Origin: Physella acuta
Lineage: Eukaryota; Mollusca; Gastropoda; Physidae
Reading direction: 5' to 3'
Assembly (NCBI RefSeq): GCF_028476545.1
Contig: NW_026731918.1
Coordinates: 122,501-186,500, forward strand
Length of the DNA: 64,000 bases
Every line of letters starts with the position of its first letter. Position 1 is the stretch's first letter. The position numbers and the translations under genes were made by a program. The notes under the pieces are model-generated. The model was not told where the DNA came from. It searched no databases and was given only the letters and a program-made list of their open reading frames with translations. Below are positions 58,995-64,000 of the stretch, piece after piece.

Positions 58995-61118
58995 ACTAGC
59001 CGTCCCGCCAGGCCCTGCTCTGGCTTCTGTGAAAAACCTTTCTGTTAAAGACCATTACCTGTGTGTTTATTAATCATCATAAACCCGGCATTGCCCACCC
59101 AAACCACAACCAACCAAAACAACAAAACGCAAACATAACGCTAACACAATTACAAATACAAACGAAAACAAAAACCTAACAACAAACCCAACCACAACCA
59201 CAAACACCAATACAAACACAAAGAAAAAACAAACAAAAAAGCAAACGAAAACAAAAACCTAACAACAAACCCAACCACAAACACCAATACCAACAAAAAA
59301 AAAAAAAAAACAACGAAAAAGCAAACGAAAACAAACCAAATTCAAACGCAAAACCAACCAAAAACACAAATACAAACCCACAAAAAAAAAAAACACAAAC
59401 AAAAACGAAAAAAGAAAGAACAAAAACGAACCAAATCAAAACGCAACCACTAACGCAAACCCACCTAAACACAAAGAAAACACTAACGCGAACATAAACG
59501 CCCGGGGCGGAATCACCTGTTTTAGCTTAATGAACGACTATAGTACCCCAACTTATTCATAGTCTTTTGCACTCACTTAAACGAACGCGCCTGTTTCAAT
59601 TTGATGAACAATTTTAATACTCCAAGCTTATCCGTAAAATACCTACAACATTTGCACTTGATCAATCCCCGCTAATTATGTAATTATTTTTTTTCCCCAA
59701 CACCAAAACAAAGTAATTAAAAAGTAAATTATTTTCGACTAATGCAATGGTTTTATAAAGGGAAGTAATTTTGTTTTCCTAATTTATCAAAGGGAAGTAA
59801 GTGCTATAGGACTAAATAAAGACATAATTAGAATTTTTGTAAAAGATGATATTTTTTTTAAACTTGTGTTTAATGAACATGCCGACAATTATTACTGTAA
59901 TTTGAAAAATGAAAATGATTTCCCAACACTTTCAATGGTAATTTTTTAGCTCATAAATTTAGACAAATGCGCACGATAATTTTCTAACACTTAAATTCGT
60001 ACGATTCCAACGACATACAAATGCATTACATACAGAACTGAGCTTTATATATTAGATACTAGCCGTCCCGGCCAGGCCCTGCTCTGGCTTCTGTGAAAAA
60101 CCTTCCTGTTAAAGACCATTACCTGTGTGTTTAGTAATCATCATAAACCCGGCATTGCCCACCCAAACCACAACCAACCAAAACCAAAACAACAAAACGC
60201 AAATATAACGCTAACACAATTACAAATACAAACGAAAACAAAAACCTAACAACAAACCCAACCACAACCACAAACACCAATACAAACACAAAGAAAAAAC
60301 AAACAAAAAAGCAAACGAAAACAAAAACCTAACAACAAACCCAACCACAAACACCAATACCAACAAAAAAAAAAAAAAACAACGAAAAAGCAAACGAAAA
60401 CAAACCAAATTCAAACGCAAAACCAACCAAAAACACAAATCCACAAAAAAAAAACACAAACAAAAACGAAAAAAGAAAGAACAAAAACGAACCAAATCAA
60501 AACGCAACCACTAACGCAAACCCACCTAAACACAAAGAAAACACTAACGCGAACATAAACGCCCGGGGCGGAATCACCTGTTTTAGCTTAATGAACGACT
60601 ATAGTACCCCAACTTATTCATAGTCTTTTGCACTCACTTAAACGAACGCGCCTGTTTCAATTTGATGAACAATTTTAATACTCCAAGCTTATCCGTAAAA
60701 TACCTACAACATTTGCACTTGATCAATCCCCGCTAATTATGTAATTATTTTTTTTCCCCAACACCAAAACAAAGTAATTAAAAAGTAAATTATTTTCGAC
60801 TAATGCAATGGTTTTATAAAGGGAAGTAATTTTGTTTTCCTAATTTATCAAAGGGAAGTAAGTGCTATAGGACTAAATAAAGACATAATTAGAATTTTTG
60901 TAAAAGATGATATTTTTTTTAAACTTGTGTTTAATGAACATGCCGACAATTATTACTGTAATTTGAAAAATGAAAATGATTTCCCAACACTTTCAATGGT
61001 AATTTTTTAGCTCATAAATTTAGACAAATGCGCACGATAATTTTCTAACACTTAAATTCGTACAATTCCAACGACATACAAATGCATTACATACAGAACT
61101 GAGCTTTATATATTAGAT
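58995..61118. repeat. Two tandem units of about 1.06 kb of the 'GCCGTCCC' family
   Basis: Units are 58995-60057 and 60058-61118. Each starts ACTAGCCGTCCCG(G)CCAGG, passes through the A/C-rich block, a GCCCGGGGCGGAATCACCTG module and a section related to the 1266-bp unit, and ends AGCTTTATATATTAGAT. The two differ by a few substitutions and small gaps, so the duplication is recent. Confidence 0.9.
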
Positions 61119-61127
61119 TATAGATTA

Positions 61128-63632
61128 TGAGATAGATTGTAATCACTGACGAGGAGCCACATTGGTTGTTAACAGTCTTTATTTACAGCCATGAAGGAAA
61201 GAGGAAGAGGAAGTACGATATACAAGGGACATCACTCAAGATGACAATATAAATATAATACTAATACAGAAGAGTGAGTTCCCTTGACCTCACAATTATC
61301 TCAATCTATTACATCCCTTTACCCTTAGAACACAATAACACATCTCTCAATAGAACAATTGATAGTATCCTAAAATCACCAATTATATTGTAACATGAAT
61401 ACTATGGTAGATTACATCCTTACAAACAATGCACAATATGCTACAACATAATCAAGATACAAAACAATGATGTCAAAGTCCTTTTGACCTTTAGAATCAT
61501 AGGTCTAACTTATTTGGGACTTTGATTGTCCTGCTTGACCTTCTCAGTGGCTTTTGATTTGGTGACTCAAGATTCTGACCATCTGGATTCTCTATCTCAG
61601 GAGGTCTAGGATTTAAATCATTAACTCCAGCATTTACATTTTCTGACTCCAGACAACTTGGTTCACTCATATCAACAGAACTTGGTTGTGGAACAAACTG
61701 AGTTGGTGTGAACTGTTCAGATTTGGTGGGATTGACAGATTCACACTTATTATCTGCACAAGTTATTTTTAACTTTATAAGACACAGGTCCTGTACATTG
61801 AACAATTTGACCTGGTATCCATTTTTCCTTTCTCCCATAATTTCTTAGATACACATACTCATTAACTGCAAATTCTCTTTCAATGGATGATTTGTCATGA
61901 TTTACTTTTTGTGTATGTTGATGTTGGGAAACAGACCTTTGAACAGTTGGATGCAGTAGGTCAAGATGAGTTTTAATTTTCCTACCACATAGCAGTTCGC
62001 ATGGTGCAACATCTGTTGTTATATGAGGAGTTGTGCGGTATTTGGCTAATAACCTGTTTACTCTTTCATTGTCACATTTAGCTTCTTCTGTTTGGTATTT
62101 ACTTTTGATGTTACCCTTTTAGTTTCTGTAAGTGCTAATGATGTTAGCAAAGTTGTTTGATGATCCCATTCCTTCTTATTAATGTATTCTCTTTAAAACA
62201 TTTGAAATTGCCATATCACCATAATCATTTATTAAGTTACAAATACTTTGTTTAGGCAACTCTGACTGATAATGGACTGCATCTTCTCCATCTTTTATAT
62301 TATCTTCACAAAGGTTTTTATTTCTTATTTTATATGGCCTTAAGTCATCATTCACAGACTCTTCAGGCCAACCATTCTTACAGTACTCATATACTTTTAT
62401 TAAGCACTCATCTTTTTGTGTTTCTCTTTTAATATCATTCACATTTATATTGGAGTTATCCATGATAGTGAAGAGAACAAATACATCTTCTGGTACATAG
62501 CTCAGGCTTTGGTTTTCTAAAGGTAATCTACTAAGACTATCTGCACTATTCTCAGATCCAGGTTTGTATTTCAATTCATAATTGTATGCAGTTAGTGTGA
62601 TAGCCCATCTTTGAATTCTTGGTGAGGCATGCTCAGGTAGGGTTTTGTTTTCTCCAAATAAACCTAGCAATGGTTTATGATCTGTAAAGATGGTGAACTT
62701 CCTACCAAACAGAAACTTATGAAATTTCTTAACACCAAAAATGATGCCTAAGCCTTCCTTATCTAACTGAGAATAATTTTTCTCAGCCTGGTTCAAAGAT
62801 CTACTGGCAAAAGCAATGGGTCTGTCACCCTTCTCATCCATGTGGGACAAGACTGCTCCTACACCATCTGGTGAAGCATCACATGTTAATATAAGTCTTT
62901 TCCCTGGGTCATAGTGAGTTAGTAAGGTGTCAGAAGACAAAGCCTCTTTTGCTGTATTAAAAGCAGTATCTTGTTGTTTACCCCAGTGCCAAGTTGCATT
63001 TTTCTGTAGCAGCTTGTACAGTGGTGATAGTTTACCAGACAGATTTCCTATGAACTTTGCATAGTAATTTATCAAGCCCAAAAAAGCTCTTAGTTGTTGG
63101 GTATTTTCAGGTTTGGGTGCTTCTTTAATGGCTTTTGTTTTCTCAGGTTGAGGTCTGATACCTTGTTTGCTCAATATATAACCAAGAAAACTAATTTCTG
63201 TCAGCATGAATTGACATTTATCTTTGTTTATCTTTAAACCTTTTTCACCAACAATTTTCAATACTTTATCAAGTGTTTTAAGATGTTCAGTGTCATTCTT
63301 ACCAGTTATGTACACATTGTCAAAGTACACACAAACATTTGGAATATCCTTAAAAATACTGTCCATGACAGCTTGGAAAATTCCAGGGCTAGATGATATG
63401 CCAAAACATAGTCTTTCATATTGGTAGAGTCCTTTATGTGTGTTTATTGTCGTATAGACTTTTGAATCTGGATGCAGTTCTAGTTGAGTGTAAGCATGAC
63501 TAAAGTCTAATTCAGTGAATTTGTCTCCTCCTGCCAAATTCAAAGAAATTTCCTCAATGTTAGGAATAGGGTACCTATTTAGCTCTATTTGCTTATTCAG
63601 TGTAGTTTTATAATCTCCACAAATTCTTATAT
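61128..63632 (-). mobile_element. Second Ty3/Gypsy-like LTR retrotransposon copy (fossil, broken)
   Basis: A close relative of 24418-28821. One LTR (about 186 bp, 61128-61313), the GPY/F-like segment, part of an integrase-like region not seen in the other copy, RNase H and part of the reverse transcriptase remain. It is incomplete, without a second LTR in the window, and carries several breaks. Its LTR is more diverged than the pair of the first copy, so it is older or belongs to another subfamily. Confidence 0.9.
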
Positions 63633-64000
63633 GTGAGCGGCTGGAGTGTGTTTATCTGTTATTATAATTATTTGTAACTAAAAAGGTGAATGTCACTTTT
63701 TGTGTTCCTTTTAGGATTGTTGTGGTTTTTAGTTAAGTAGTCCGCTATTATGGTGCTGATATGATTTTTTATTTTAGAATGATTGATAGGCTGGTTATTG
63801 TGTCTTGCTTATATTTTGATGTTATTATTTATGCAAACTTTGTTTTGGAGTGTGGCTCCACTTTGCTTTATATCCTGAATGTTACTTATTATTGTATTAG
63901 GGACTATTTTCTTGTGCGTAGTATTGGTTTCTTTGTTCGTAGTATTGGTTTCTTTGTTCGTGAATGTGGTGTGTCGACAGGGAGGGACATTCAGCGGGAA
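63633..64000. other. Unassigned end of window
   Basis: Sequence similarity to the retrotransposon stops at 63632. A 22-bp direct repeat (GTAGTATTGGTTTCTTTGTT) occurs twice at 63918-63960. No gene recognised. Confidence 0.5.

Overview
This is metazoan nuclear DNA, AT-rich and crowded with repeats. Three conserved host genes can be read exon by exon, all with GT-AG introns. I read the source as most likely a mollusc, probably a snail. The reasons are the long repeat-filled introns, short dispersed CTAGAT/AGATCT runs, and a tRNA-type SINE whose core resembles ones I associate with mollusc genomes. The species assignment is inference; the gene assignments are firm.

Host genes. MRPL40, a mitochondrial large-subunit ribosomal protein, lies on the minus strand at 14452-21235: 4 coding exons, 179 residues. 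UFC1, the E2 enzyme of ufmylation, lies on the plus strand at 31540-43486: 5 coding exons, 172 residues, with the catalytic Cys at residue 116. A front-end fatty-acid desaturase of the FADS1/FADS2 type lies on the minus strand at 50733-57296: 11 coding exons, 432 residues, with an N-terminal cytochrome b5 domain and three histidine boxes. All three look intact. They work in unrelated pathways and are simply neighbours. A possible first coding exon of a fourth, unrecognised gene sits on the minus strand at 28833-29002.

Layout. 1-5250: a large element with inverted A/C-rich and T/G-rich arms around three near-identical 1266-bp tandem units. 5251-14450: SINE, Helitron-like copy, foldback hairpin, palindromes, terminal-inverted-repeat (TIR) elements, minisatellites. 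14452-21235: MRPL40 with repeat-filled introns. 21236-31540: TIR elements, a young but broken Ty3/Gypsy-like LTR retrotransposon (24418-28821, 5-bp target duplication), and the candidate exon. 31540-43486: UFC1, whose 9-kb first intron holds at least six mobile elements. 43550-50040: G-run array, SINE, hAT miniature elements, two decayed hAT transposases, large (AT)n tracts. 50733-57296: the desaturase. 57297-64000: miniature elements, a tandem pair of about 1.06 kb, and a broken relative of the LTR retrotransposon.

The strongest findings are structural: exact 8-bp target duplications that date and class several miniature elements, a Helitron-like pair whose terminal hairpin varies while its pairing is largely kept, and several elements whose ends are built from short repeats in opposite orientation. 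I found no CRISPR, no prokaryotic operon, no rRNA and no convincing standalone tRNA gene.
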